From assembly GCA_934085565.1 (NCBI GenBank), contig CAKOHG010000004.1, forward strand, positions 86,388 through 150,387: DNA of 64,000 nucleotides, read 5' to 3'. Of this stretch, positions 33,390-41,721 are shown one piece after another. Positions within the stretch are counted from its first letter, which is position 1. Each line of letters opens with the position of its first letter. The stretch comes from an uncultured Bacilli bacterium (GTDB lineage: Bacteria > Bacillota_I > Bacilli_A > RF39 > UBA660). The notes below the pieces were generated by a model. The model was not told where the DNA came from. It ran no database searches and worked only from the letters and a program-made list of their open reading frames with translations. The position numbers were made by a program, and so were the translations under genes.

Positions 33390-33938
33390 ATGGAAAAGAA
33401 AGTAAATAAAAAGAAGATAAAATTAGATAATAATGTTCTTGTTATCTTAGGCGTTTTTTGTGCGGCTTTATTAATTGTAATAACTTTATTTAACTATTAT
33501 AAAAAAGCCCAAGTGGCAACTTATGGGGATGAATGGAAAAATAAAAGTTTTTTAGTAAGTGAGGGCTTTGCAAATGTTTCATGTGATTCCTTAAATTCTT
33601 ATTTAGATAAGGATTACATGTTTGTATATGTCACAGAAAGCATTGGCACAGAAGAAGAGTTTAATCTAGAGAAAAACTTAAAAATGATGGTAAGTGACTA
33701 TAAATTACAAGATCATTTTGTCCTATTTCAAACAGTCGGAGATAACTGTGGTTCTATTGATGATGATAGTAGCGTAAAAGTTCAATCTTTACGTTTAGAA
33801 AAAGGATTGAGTAAATTACCAACCATTATTTATTATAAAAATGGTAAAGTTGTGGATTACATTGAACGAGAAGATGAGCAAATGATGAGCGAACAAGATT
33901 TTGCTCAACTTCTTGATAAGTATGAATTCAAGAGTTAG
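33390..33938 (+). CDS. Membrane-anchored thioredoxin-fold protein without CxxC
   Basis: This is a 182-residue protein with one N-terminal membrane anchor ('NVLVILGVFCAALLIVITLF') and an extracytoplasmic domain ending in 'LSKLPTIIYYKNGKVVDYI', the cis-Pro and beta-strand signature of thioredoxin folds. Two Cys residues (in 'NVSCDSL' and 'GDNCGS') are far apart, and no CxxC is present, so it is unlikely to be a classical oxidoreductase. ATG 33390 is used; an earlier ATG at 33354 lies within the promoter. It precedes trmL by 9 bases. Confidence 0.65.
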   Translation: MEKKVNKKKIKLDNNVLVILGVFCAALLIVITLFNYYKKAQVATYGDEWKNKSFLVSEGFANVSCDSLNSYLDKDYMFVYVTESIGTEEEFNLEKNLKMMVSDYKLQDHFVLFQTVGDNCGSIDDDSSVKVQSLRLEKGLSKLPTIIYYKNGKVVDYIEREDEQMMSEQDFAQLLDKYEFKS

Positions 33939-33947
33939 GAGGTTTTT

Positions 33948-34463
33948 ATGCTAAACGTTGTTTTATTTGAACCAGAAATTCCAGGTAATACGGGTAATAT
34001 TATGCGTACCTGTGTGGCTACTCACACTCATTTACATTTAATTAAACCTTTAGGTTTTTCTTTAGATGAAAAAAGTATTAAAAGAAGTGGTGTGAACTAT
34101 ATTGATAATTGTCATTATACGGTTTATGAAAACTGGGATGATTTTTTAAGTCATAACGAAGGAAAAATGTATTTCTTTACTCGTTATGGTCATAAACCTC
34201 ATTCTGATTTTTCTTACAAAGAAACCAAAGAAAATATTTATTTAGTGTTTGGTAAAGAAAGTACTGGTATTCCAAGAAGTATTTTAAAACCTCATTTAGA
34301 TACTTGTGCCCGCATTCCAATGACAGATAAAGTAAGAGCTCTTAATTTATCTAATTCTGTGGCTATTGTGTTATATGAAGCCTTAAGACAAAGAGATTAT
34401 GAAGATTTATTAAGAGATGAACCGCATAAAGGCAATCATTTTATCGAAGATTACGAGGAGTAA
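33948..34463 (+). CDS. trmL: tRNA (cytidine/uridine-34-2'-O)-methyltransferase
   Basis: This SPOUT-class methyltransferase modifies the wobble base of tRNA-Leu. The opening 'VVLFEPEIPGNTGNIMRTC', 'HLIKPLGFSLDEK.IKRSG', 'VFGKESTGIPR' and 'RIPMTDKVRALNLSNSVAI' are the family motifs, including the trefoil-knot SAM-binding region. Its 171 residues are typical. GGAGG lies before the ATG. Confidence 0.93.
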   Translation: MLNVVLFEPEIPGNTGNIMRTCVATHTHLHLIKPLGFSLDEKSIKRSGVNYIDNCHYTVYENWDDFLSHNEGKMYFFTRYGHKPHSDFSYKETKENIYLVFGKESTGIPRSILKPHLDTCARIPMTDKVRALNLSNSVAIVLYEALRQRDYEDLLRDEPHKGNHFIEDYEE

Positions 34464-34464
34464 A

Positions 34465-34740
34465 ATGACTTGTAGAAGATGTGGTAAGGCACTAGGTACC
34501 GACCGGGGCATTTGTCCTTTTTGTGGAGCAATGTTATCAAGTGAGCAAATGAATGAATATAAAAAATATCAAAAAGAACATCAATATGAAGCCAAGATGA
34601 TTACCGAAAAATATGGTCTTCAAAAACCTATTTATGAGAGTCAAGACAAGGGAAGCAATAAAGCTTTGGGAATCTTAATGATATTAGCCATTCTTTTATT
34701 TCTTATTATCTTTGTCCTTTTAATAGTATTAAATAAATAA
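34465..34740 (+). CDS. Zinc-ribbon membrane protein
   Basis: This is a 91-residue protein. 'CRRCGKALG...CPFCGAML' is a two-CxxC zinc ribbon. A charged helix follows, then one C-terminal membrane segment ('GILMILAILLFLIIFVLLIV'). ATG 34465 follows GAGGAG; the longer frame from 34417 would start inside trmL. Function is unknown; such zinc-ribbon anchors are common in Firmicutes. Confidence 0.7.
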   Translation: MTCRRCGKALGTDRGICPFCGAMLSSEQMNEYKKYQKEHQYEAKMITEKYGLQKPIYESQDKGSNKALGILMILAILLFLIIFVLLIVLNK

Positions 34741-34772
34741 AATCTTTACATATTAATAACGAGGGATTTTCT

Positions 34773-35288
34773 ATGAGTTTATTTTTCGTTTGTGTAAAGA
34801 TTTTTTTTGCCCGTATTTTAGACGTGACAATTTCTACCATAAGACAAAATTTTATGTTAAAAGAGCATTATGTTTTAAGTACCATCCTAGCTTTTTTTGA
34901 AATTTTTATCTGGTTTATTGTTGCTAGAGAAGCTTTACTCATTTCTATTGATTCTGTTTTAATACCCATTAGTTATTCTTTAGGCTACGCGACAGGAACT
35001 TTGATAGGCTCTTTAGTTTCCAAACGACTTATTAAAGGAGTTGTTGGCGTACAAATTATTTTGAAGAAAGATAATGAAAAGCTTATTAATAGTTTAAAAA
35101 TGCGTGGTTATCGCATCAATATGCTTTCTATGCATAGTGCTTATAACAGTGTTCCTCGTGTTATGCTCTTTGTTGAGGTAAATTCCAAAAGTGTAGAAAA
35201 GTTAGAAAAATTAGTTTTACAGTATGACCCTTCTGCCTTTGTAGCGGTTAGTGAAACAAAAAGAGTAGTCAATGGAACTTTGAAATGA
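34773..35288 (+). CDS. UPF0316 (DUF2179/DUF5698) membrane protein
   Basis: This is a 171-residue protein. Three N-terminal membrane segments start with 'FARILDVTISTIRQNFMLK', the hallmark of the UPF0316/YebE family. A cytoplasmic DUF2179 domain follows ('IILKKDNEKLINSLKMRGYR...RVMLFVEV'). The DUF2179 fold occurs in ligand-sensing contexts, but no function is established for this family. Confidence 0.88.
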   Translation: MSLFFVCVKIFFARILDVTISTIRQNFMLKEHYVLSTILAFFEIFIWFIVAREALLISIDSVLIPISYSLGYATGTLIGSLVSKRLIKGVVGVQIILKKDNEKLINSLKMRGYRINMLSMHSAYNSVPRVMLFVEVNSKSVEKLEKLVLQYDPSAFVAVSETKRVVNGTLK

Positions 35289-35357
35289 CTATTAACACAT
35301 AGGTAATGATTTTATCGAAAAAAAGTTGATTAATTCCACAAAATTGTAAAAAAGTTC

Positions 35358-35386
35358 TTGCCAAGACTAAAAACATATGGTATATT
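35358..35386 (+). promoter_or_regulatory. Promoter of tRNA-Ala
   Basis: TTGCCA (35358-35363), 17 bases and TATATT (35381-35386). Confidence 0.65.
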
Positions 35387-35400
35387 GGATATGTTCTGTT

Positions 35401-35477
35401 GGGGGACTAGCTCAGTTGGCTAGAGCATCTGCCCTGCACGCAGAGGGTCGCGGGTTCGAGTCCCACGTCCTCCACCA
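35401..35477 (+). tRNA. tRNA-Ala (TGC)
   Basis: Acceptor GGGGGAC pairs with GTCCTCC, giving the G3-U70 pair diagnostic of alanine tRNA, then A and encoded CCA. Anticodon stem TCTGC/GCAGA, loop CCTGCAC, anticodon TGC. The T stem GCGGG/CCCAC has one C-A mismatch. A conserved open-frame remnant, read as an integrase tail, lies immediately downstream. Confidence 0.92.
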
Positions 35478-35489
35478 AATATGTTCAAG

Positions 35490-35514
35490 AAGTCCTTTAT
35501 TTAAGGGCTTTTTT
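35490..35514 (+). terminator. Terminator of tRNA-Ala
   Basis: AAGTCC (35490-35495) pairs with GGGCTT (35505-35510), followed by T; it closely copies the terminator of tRNA-Glu. Confidence 0.75.
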
Positions 35515-35587
35515 CATGTCTTTTTAAAAAATTACTCCCAAAATTACTCCAAAAGTCCTTTTTGAAATTAAAAATTCTTATTAATCT
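35500..35587 (-). pseudogene. Conserved C-terminal tail remnant, probably of a tyrosine integrase
   Basis: On the minus strand a frame of about 28 codons ends 'FWSNFGSNFLKRHEKSP' then stop, directly beside tRNA-Ala. The ending matches the remnant beside tRNA-Glu. A stop just upstream prevents a longer gene. Confidence 0.5.
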
Positions 35588-35668
35588 TTAAATTGTTAAA
35601 TGTATTATAAAGGCCTATCATTCCTTTTTGATGTTACATAAACTACATTAGAAAGGAATGACGAGAAT

Positions 35669-35986
35669 ATGTTGAAAAATAAAGAATGTAATCGTGACGA
35701 TTTCCAAATGAGTTATCAAAGTATGAGTGGAGATTTTTCTAACATGGGTGGATCATGCTGCATGAATGCTTGTCCAACAAGTTGCAGTAATGTATGTCCT
35801 CCTATTTGTGAATGTCCTCAAAATCAAGTATGTCATCGTGTCATCAACTATGAAGTACCACACATCATGCCATTTCATACTACTACCGTAAATCATCATG
35901 TTTATAATCATACTTATACTCCAGTTTATAGTTATTCAGAAGTAAATGAAGTGGAGCAAGTATATCCAAATCGTTGCTGTAAATAA
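35669..35986 (+). CDS. CotD-like spore-coat protein
   Basis: This is a 105-residue Cys/His/Tyr-rich protein. The middle holds clustered Cys ('CCMNACPTSCSNVCPP'). The C-terminal half 'HIMPFHTTTVNHHVYNHTY' closely resembles the 'VHPTHTTNVNHHVYKHQH' segment of Bacillus CotD (inner coat). AAAGGAATGACGAG precedes the ATG. It supports a spore-forming host. A strong terminator follows. Confidence 0.78.
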   Translation: MLKNKECNRDDFQMSYQSMSGDFSNMGGSCCMNACPTSCSNVCPPICECPQNQVCHRVINYEVPHIMPFHTTTVNHHVYNHTYTPVYSYSEVNEVEQVYPNRCCK

Positions 35987-35993
35987 AGATTAC

Positions 35994-36028
35994 AGAGTGT
36001 TTCCTAAGAGGAAGCATTCTTTTTTTTG
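35994..36028 (+). terminator. Terminator after the CotD-like gene
   Basis: AGAGTG plus TTCCT (35994-36005) pair with AGGAA plus CATTCT (36009-36020), followed by eight T residues. Confidence 0.85.
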
Positions 36029-36035
36029 ATTTTAA

Positions 36036-36064
36036 TTGTGTTTTTATTTTGTTTTCTGTATAAT
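36036..36064 (+). promoter_or_regulatory. Promoter of ftsA-ftsZ
   Basis: TTGTGT (36036-36041), 17 bases and TATAAT (36059-36064), 27 bases before the ftsA ATG. Confidence 0.65.
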
Positions 36065-36090
36065 TAGAGATAGAAAATAAGGTGAGTAGA

Positions 36091-37335
36091 ATGCGGAAAG
36101 TCATTGCTGGATTAGATATTGGTTCAAAATATATTAAACTTGTTGTCGCAGAATTCATAAAAGGAAAAGCCACTGTTTTGGGAGTAGCTTACGGTGATTC
36201 TCTAGGAATAAAAAAAGGTGTTGTAACAGACCCTAATGCTTTAATTTCTAGTTTAAAAGAAGTTTTTTCAAAATGCGAAAATATGATAGGTTTAAAAATA
36301 TCTAAAGTAATTGTAACGACTTTAAATGAAGATACTAAATTTTTGATGACGGAAGGAACCGTCAATATATATAATGAAGAACATATCGTAAAGAAAAATG
36401 ATATTTTAAAAGCTATGCGTCTTTCTACTGAAAATAAGATAGACAAGGATAGTGAACTGGTTTCCCTAGAACCTATTAATTTTATTTTAGATGAAGAAAG
36501 AGCTTTAAAAAATCCTTTGAAACAACAAGCTAAAACTTTGACCGTTAAAACGTTATTAGTCACAGTTCCTCGTAAAAATATTTATCCTATTGTAAAATGC
36601 CTTGAAAAAATAGGCGTTCAAGTAGTTGATTTTACACTAGGGGTTATTGGAGACTATATGGCCTCAGAATCTTCTTTAATGAAAGATAATGTGGGAGCTA
36701 TTATCAATATTGGAAGTGATATTACTTCGGTGTCTATCTTTAACAAAGGAATATTAACAAATACTAGTAATTTATATTTAGGCGGTAGTAATATTTTAAA
36801 TGATTTTTCTTATATCTATGGACTTACGATGAAAGATGCTGATGTCGTGAGAAAAGAACTTACTTTTGCCCATAAAAATGGTACAAGTGCAAGTGTTCAT
36901 AAAGATTTTACGAACAAAGAAGGCAAAAAAGTAACGATTAGTGAATATGAAGCGAGTGAAATTGCCTCATCAAGGCTAGAAGAAATACTAAAATTAGCAA
37001 AAAAAGAAATAAATCTCTTAACAAAAAAAGAAATTCATTATATAATGATAACGGGTGGAGTAAGCGAAATGCCACAATTTTCTATGCTTGTGGACGAAGT
37101 TTTCGGACATGAAGCCAAAATATTAAATATAAAAGAAATCGGTGTTCGAAGCAATATTTATTCTTCAGCACTAGGTATGACAAAATACTATGATGAAAAA
37201 ACACGTTCTAGAGGAGTAGAGTTTTCCATTTGGAACGCGGAAGAAACAGAAGAATTAAGTAATGTGAATAAAAAAATAAATTTTGGTGAGAATTCTATTC
37301 TTGGCAAATTATTCGGTTATTTTTTTGATAATTAA
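36091..37335 (+). CDS. ftsA: Cell division protein FtsA
   Basis: This actin-like ATPase anchors FtsZ to the membrane at midcell. 'IAGLDIGSKYIKLVV' is the phosphate-1 motif, 'GAIINIGSDITSVSIF' phosphate-2 and 'IMITGGVSEM' the adenosine motif; an SHS2 insertion occupies about residues 85-165. The C-terminus 'SILGKLFGYFF' fits the amphipathic membrane-targeting helix. It is 414 residues from ATG 36091, with AAGGTGAG upstream (GTG 36082 lies in that site). ftsZ follows 17 bases downstream. Confidence 0.93.
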   Translation: MRKVIAGLDIGSKYIKLVVAEFIKGKATVLGVAYGDSLGIKKGVVTDPNALISSLKEVFSKCENMIGLKISKVIVTTLNEDTKFLMTEGTVNIYNEEHIVKKNDILKAMRLSTENKIDKDSELVSLEPINFILDEERALKNPLKQQAKTLTVKTLLVTVPRKNIYPIVKCLEKIGVQVVDFTLGVIGDYMASESSLMKDNVGAIINIGSDITSVSIFNKGILTNTSNLYLGGSNILNDFSYIYGLTMKDADVVRKELTFAHKNGTSASVHKDFTNKEGKKVTISEYEASEIASSRLEEILKLAKKEINLLTKKEIHYIMITGGVSEMPQFSMLVDEVFGHEAKILNIKEIGVRSNIYSSALGMTKYYDEKTRSRGVEFSIWNAEETEELSNVNKKINFGENSILGKLFGYFFDN

Positions 37336-37352
37336 GGAGGGTATGGTGTATT

Positions 37353-38408
37353 ATGGACGGTAATTTAAAGATAGATCCTATTGCAAAAATAAAAGTTTTC
37401 GGTGTTGGTGGCGGTGGAAATAATGCTGTTAACCGTATGATTGAAGAAGGCGTTCAAGGAGTAGAATTTTATGTAGTCAATACAGACTTACAAGTTTTAA
37501 ATGCAAGTAAAGCCAAAAATAAAATTCAAATTGGTGCTAACATCACCGGAGGAAGAGGTGCTGGTTCTAATCCAGAAGTTGGCCGTGAAGCGGCTTTAGA
37601 AAGTAAAAAAGATATTGAACAAGCTGTTAAAGGGGCTGACATGGTCTTTGTGGCTTGTGGTCTTGGTGGTGGAACCGGTACAGGTGCTGCTCCTGTTATT
37701 GCGGAAATTGCACAAGAAACAGGTGCCCTTACTGTTGGTATCGTAACTAAGCCATTCCGTTTCGAAGGAAAAAGAAGAATGGAACATGCTCTTTTAGGGC
37801 TCGAGGAATTAAAAAAACATGTCGATACTTTAATCATCATTCCAAATGATCGTTTAAGAGAAATTATTGATAAAACAACAACATTCCAAGATGCTTTTAA
37901 AGAAGTAGATAATGTGTTACACCGTGGTGTTCAATCTATTTCTGATTTAATCGCCGTAACAGGAATCGTAAACTTAGACTTTGCGGACATTAAAACAGTT
38001 ATGGAAAAATCTGGAACTGCTTTAATTGGTATTGGTATGGGTATTGGTGAAAATAGAGCCGTAGAAGCTGCCCGTCAAGCAGTATCAAGTGCTTTACTTG
38101 AAACAACCATTGACGGAGCTACCGATGCGATTATAAATATCACTGGTGGAGATTCATTAACTTTATTTGAAATTGAAGATGCTGTAGAAACTGTTAGAGA
38201 AGCTGCCAATAGTGATATCAATATTATCTTTGGCGCTATTCCAAACTCTAATTTAACAGATGAAGTCATTGTCACTGTTATTGCTACTGGTTTTGATGGT
38301 AAAGATGACAAAGAAGCTGATAGTCCAATGCCTAAAAGAAGATTAGACGATGACGATACAGCTGAATTTGATATTCCATCATTTTTAAGAAGTAAAGATA
38401 ATTATTAA
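37353..38408 (+). CDS. ftsZ: Cell division protein FtsZ
   Basis: This is the tubulin-like GTPase that forms the division ring. The N-terminal 'KVFGVGGGGNNAVNRMI', the tubulin signature 'GLGGGTGTGAAP' and T7 loop region 'NLDFADIKTVM' are all present. The C-terminal linker is short (about 20 residues) and ends in the conserved peptide 'FDIPSFLR', which binds FtsA and SepF. Its 351 residues are at the short end for Firmicutes. A terminator follows immediately. Confidence 0.97.
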   Translation: MDGNLKIDPIAKIKVFGVGGGGNNAVNRMIEEGVQGVEFYVVNTDLQVLNASKAKNKIQIGANITGGRGAGSNPEVGREAALESKKDIEQAVKGADMVFVACGLGGGTGTGAAPVIAEIAQETGALTVGIVTKPFRFEGKRRMEHALLGLEELKKHVDTLIIIPNDRLREIIDKTTTFQDAFKEVDNVLHRGVQSISDLIAVTGIVNLDFADIKTVMEKSGTALIGIGMGIGENRAVEAARQAVSSALLETTIDGATDAIINITGGDSLTLFEIEDAVETVREAANSDINIIFGAIPNSNLTDEVIVTVIATGFDGKDDKEADSPMPKRRLDDDDTAEFDIPSFLRSKDNY

Positions 38409-38432
38409 GAGCAAAAGAAATTTTGTTCTTTT
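38407..38432. terminator. Terminator after ftsZ
   Basis: AAGAGCAAAA (38407-38416) pairs with TTTTGTTCTT (38421-38430). It lies between convergent genes. Confidence 0.75.
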
Positions 38433-39315
38433 ATTTTGCTTTTTTCCAAACTAAAACACCGTCTTTACTTGTTGGAGTACTATATCCCTTTATAGAATAA
38501 AACTCGAAATGATCGTTTTTAACGGTCATGTTTTTTTCGTATTTAAAATAATTAGCATAATAAGTAATAAAATAATCATAGACATAAGCCATTTGGATAA
38601 AACCATCTTTTTTTAGATGTTTACTTAACTCGTGAATAGTTTGTAAATATTTCTTTTCATAATTTTCAGGAAATACTTTGACTACCGAGTCACTTATGTT
38701 AGAAGTTATTATGCCATCAAACTTTAAACCACCAAGTGCTTTTTTTAAATTAAATAAATCGCCTTTAAGATAACAAATATCTTCAGGATGTAATTTGTCT
38801 TTCAAAGCTTCATAACTTTCTGGTTTTAGAAATTGTTGATTTTTAGTAACTTTTGATAAAGGATTAAGATATTGATGATAAAAAATTCTTTTTAATATTT
38901 CTTCAATCTTAAAATTACTGTATAAATAATCGAAAAAAGTTCTGGTTTCCTCTTTTAGAAAAGGTGCCACTTTTTCATATATAGAGTAATTTAATAAATC
39001 AGTTTCAAAAAATTTTAAATAATCTTCTAAGGATAGACGTTTTACTATATTTACTTTTAAATCTGTTTCTAAAAAAGCAAGAGTATTAATATCGAAACAT
39101 GTGACCTCTGTTGCTCCATAAGAATAAGCATTTAAAAGATGTTCACCACTCGCGGCAGGTAATAAGATATTTTTACCTTTCATATCTATTAAACTAAAGT
39201 AACCAGAAATATTTTCTGTGGTTTTTAAATAAATCTTAGAATAATCACCAAAGTCAATATTTAATTTTTGGTAATGTTCTAATATAAATTTTACTTTTTC
39301 TAAATCAAATGGCAT
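38431..39315 (-). CDS. Putative SAM-dependent methyltransferase (DUF3419-like)
   Basis: This is a 294-residue protein. 'ILLPAASGEHLLNAYSYGAT' followed by 'VTCFDIN' resembles motif I and the acidic end of strand 2 of class I methyltransferases. 'LKFDGIITSNISDSV' and 'LSKHLKKDGFIQMAYVYD' match motifs IV and VI. The layout is similar to DUF3419/BtaA-like proteins. The substrate is unknown. It is inserted on the opposite strand between ftsZ and spoIIGA. Confidence 0.6.
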   Translation of the reverse strand: MPFDLEKVKFILEHYQKLNIDFGDYSKIYLKTTENISGYFSLIDMKGKNILLPAASGEHLLNAYSYGATEVTCFDINTLAFLETDLKVNIVKRLSLEDYLKFFETDLLNYSIYEKVAPFLKEETRTFFDYLYSNFKIEEILKRIFYHQYLNPLSKVTKNQQFLKPESYEALKDKLHPEDICYLKGDLFNLKKALGGLKFDGIITSNISDSVVKVFPENYEKKYLQTIHELSKHLKKDGFIQMAYVYDYFITYYANYFKYEKNMTVKNDHFEFYSIKGYSTPTSKDGVLVWKKAK

Positions 39316-39455
39316 TTTAAATAATCCCCCTTTTTGTAGTTGTTATTCTAAGATAAACAAACCTATTTGACAAGTATTAATTGTTATCTTTTGTCGAATG
39401 GCTTGCAATATTTTTAAAACAAAATAAAATACTTTTTGTCACGGAGGTAAAAAAG

Positions 39456-40127
39456 ATGACCAAAATATATTTTGTAATAGATGATTCGGGAAAAATTGAT
39501 CATAAAAATACTTATTTAATTTATGGAGGTTTCGTTTTTCTGTCTAAAAATTCCTTAACAAATTTTAATTATCGTTACCAAAATTATGTGAATAAAATAA
39601 GAACTCATTATAAAGAAGATAAAGAGATTAAAAGTAATATTTTAAAATATAAAGATCGTAAGAAATTTTTAGAAGAATTTAAAAACGACTACAGTTTTGC
39701 TCTTACTATTTTAAATGAAAATTTGTATGACCACATCAAAAAAGATGCAAAAGCCAAAGGAAGATTTATTGATTATGGTTTAAAAAGATGTATTAAAACG
39801 GTTTTAAAAGATTTAATAAAAAAAGACGTGATTACTAAAAATGATAGTTTAGAATTAGAAATCTTAATCGATAACCAAACGATTAAATCAAATGGTCTTT
39901 ATGATTTAGAAAAAAGTATTCAAAAAGAATTAACGAAGGGTATGAAGCCCATTTTAGAAGCTAATTATATGCCTTTATTTAAAAATTTAAAAGTTCATGT
40001 TTATTATGGTGATTCGAAAAAAAGTCTTTCGATTCAAGCTTCAGATATCTTAGCGGGAACAGTCAGAAAGAAAATGATATCTAAAGAAGAAATCACTTTC
40101 TTAAATGTTTTTTTAGAAATTCCTTAA
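39456..40127 (+). CDS. DUF3800 domain protein
   Basis: This is a 223-residue protein starting at ATG 39456 after GGAGG. 'YFVIDDSGKIDHKNTYLIYG' with paired Asp residues and 'SIQASDILAG' (QxxD) are the two hallmarks of DUF3800, an RNase H-like-fold family often found in mobile or defence-associated regions. No partner gene is evident. The upstream frame from 39381 lacks a ribosome site. Confidence 0.78.
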   Translation: MTKIYFVIDDSGKIDHKNTYLIYGGFVFLSKNSLTNFNYRYQNYVNKIRTHYKEDKEIKSNILKYKDRKKFLEEFKNDYSFALTILNENLYDHIKKDAKAKGRFIDYGLKRCIKTVLKDLIKKDVITKNDSLELEILIDNQTIKSNGLYDLEKSIQKELTKGMKPILEANYMPLFKNLKVHVYYGDSKKSLSIQASDILAGTVRKKMISKEEITFLNVFLEIP

Positions 40128-40178
40128 ACCGACAACTTTTTTTCTTTTCCTTTTTTATAATAGAATGGGTGAAGCGTT

Positions 40179-40970
40179 ATGACCATATATCTTGATTTAG
40201 TCTTTTTGCTCAATTTGTTCTTTGATTTTTTACTTTTATTAACTGTTAATAATACACTTAGAAGAAATGCCTCTTTAAAAAGAATTTTTTTAGGAAGTTT
40301 AATAGGTAGTTTAACAATCTTACTTTTGTTTTTACCAATGCCAAATACTTTTCTCTTTCTTTTTAAAATACTCGTGAGTGTTTTTATGGTCGTCATTTCT
40401 TTTGGTTTAAAAGATAAAGCTTACTTTATTGCTAATTTGACATATTTTTATATGACAAGTACGGTTTTAGGTGGCTTTATGTACTTTTTATGCCTTTCTT
40501 TTTCAGAAGAACAAACAGGGCTTTTGTTTAGCTATCATAACATGGCGATTCCTTATCTATTTGTTGTCATAACATCACCCCTCATGTTATATGTTTATTA
40601 TAAGGAACGTAAAGAAATATCTTATTATCAAAACTTTTATGACATTAAGATATCTTTTTTGAATGGCCAAGAAAAAATTTTTCATTCCTATTTAGATACA
40701 GGAAATAAACTAAAAGATCCCGTGACTAAGAAAAAAATCTTAGTAGTATCTGGTAAAAGCCTAGAAGACATTCCAAAAGATAAAATCTGTTATGTACCTT
40801 ATAATGCATTAAATACACATGGTTTGATGAAATGCTTGTTTATTAAAAAAATAGATATAAATGGTTTAGAAAGGAAAGATTATCTCGTGGGAATAAGTGA
40901 AGAAAAATTAATGAAAGAAGGAGTTGAGTGCATTTTAAATAGTTCAGTGAGGGAGGACTTTTTATGCTAA
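40179..40970 (+). CDS. spoIIGA: Sigma-E processing peptidase SpoIIGA
   Basis: This membrane aspartyl protease removes the pro-peptide of sigma-E after asymmetric division. The N-terminal half has five hydrophobic segments beginning 'YLDLVFLLNLFFDFLLLLTV'. The C-terminal protease domain carries the active-site 'SYLDTGNKLKDP' (DTG). It is 263 residues, slightly shorter than Bacillus SpoIIGA. The stop overlaps the sigE start by 7 bases. It follows ftsA-ftsZ as in other spore-formers, here interrupted by two genes. TATAAT at 40156-40161 is a possible -10. Confidence 0.92.
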   Translation: MTIYLDLVFLLNLFFDFLLLLTVNNTLRRNASLKRIFLGSLIGSLTILLLFLPMPNTFLFLFKILVSVFMVVISFGLKDKAYFIANLTYFYMTSTVLGGFMYFLCLSFSEEQTGLLFSYHNMAIPYLFVVITSPLMLYVYYKERKEISYYQNFYDIKISFLNGQEKIFHSYLDTGNKLKDPVTKKKILVVSGKSLEDIPKDKICYVPYNALNTHGLMKCLFIKKIDINGLERKDYLVGISEEKLMKEGVECILNSSVREDFLC

Positions 40971-41647
40971 ATAAGATTATCTCGTGGTTAAAAGAAAAAT
41001 ATAATGAATGCTTTTATATAGGAAGTACAGATAAACTACCTCCCCCACTTAGTAAAGAAGAAGAACTAAAGTGTCTTATTGAATGTAAAAAAGGCGATAT
41101 GGAAGCTAAAAATAAACTGATTGAGCATAATTTAAGACTTGTTGTTTTCTTAGCTAAGAAATATGAAAGTACGGGTTATGAAATGGAAGACTTAATTAGT
41201 ATTGGGTCGATTGGGCTTATTAAAGGCATTGAAACCTATAAAATAGATAAAAACATTAAATTAGCTACTTATGCTTCTAGATGTATTTCTAATGAAATTT
41301 TAATGTATATTCGTAAAAATAAGAAAAGGAAAAAAGAAGTTTCTTTAGAAGATAGTTTGAATTATGATAATGAAGGAAATGAACTTCATTTAGAAGATGT
41401 CTTGGGCACTGAAAATGACTTAGTAAGTGACTCCTATGAAAGAGAAGTAGAAAGAAAATGTGTGGGGGAAGAAATTAATAAGTTAAAACCAAGAGAAAAG
41501 CAAATTATGGTTTTAAGATATGGCTTAAATAATAAAGAAAGTTATACCCAAAAAGAAGTGGCAGATATTTTAGGTATTAGTCAATCTTATATTTCTCGCA
41601 TTGAAAAGAAAGTGATTAAAAATATTCGTAATTTAATGAAAATATAG
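40964..41647 (+). CDS. sigE: Sporulation sigma factor SigE
   Basis: This is the mother-cell sigma factor of early sporulation. A pro-region of about 20 residues precedes 'IGSTDKLPPPLSKEEE'. Region 2 reads 'HNLRLVVFLAKKYESTGYEM' with 'EDLISIGSIGLIKGIETYK', and the -10 recognition part is 'IKLATYASRCISNEILMYIR'. Region 4 ends 'TQKEVADILGISQSYISRIE'. Its 227 residues fit. No sigG gene follows, unlike in Bacillus and Clostridium. A terminator lies just downstream. Its likely targets include cotJ. Confidence 0.96.
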   Translation: MLNKIISWLKEKYNECFYIGSTDKLPPPLSKEEELKCLIECKKGDMEAKNKLIEHNLRLVVFLAKKYESTGYEMEDLISIGSIGLIKGIETYKIDKNIKLATYASRCISNEILMYIRKNKKRKKEVSLEDSLNYDNEGNELHLEDVLGTENDLVSDSYEREVERKCVGEEINKLKPREKQIMVLRYGLNNKESYTQKEVADILGISQSYISRIEKKVIKNIRNLMKI

Positions 41648-41676
41648 TCCTTGTATTGTTTAAAGGACTTTTTTTC
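41646..41676 (+). terminator. Terminator after sigE
   Basis: AGTCCTT (41646-41652) pairs with AAGGACT (41663-41669), followed by seven T residues. Confidence 0.88.
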
Positions 41677-41721
41677 TGTTTTTCTTTTTGCTATAATTTT
41701 TTTAAGGGATGGTGTATTAAG

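Noticed and set aside
35883..36173. Minus-strand frame spanning the CotD-like gene end and the ftsA start
   Set aside because: It crosses a strong terminator and promoter and overlaps two well-supported genes.
37526..37840. Minus-strand frames inside ftsZ
   Set aside because: These are shadow frames created by ftsZ codon usage.
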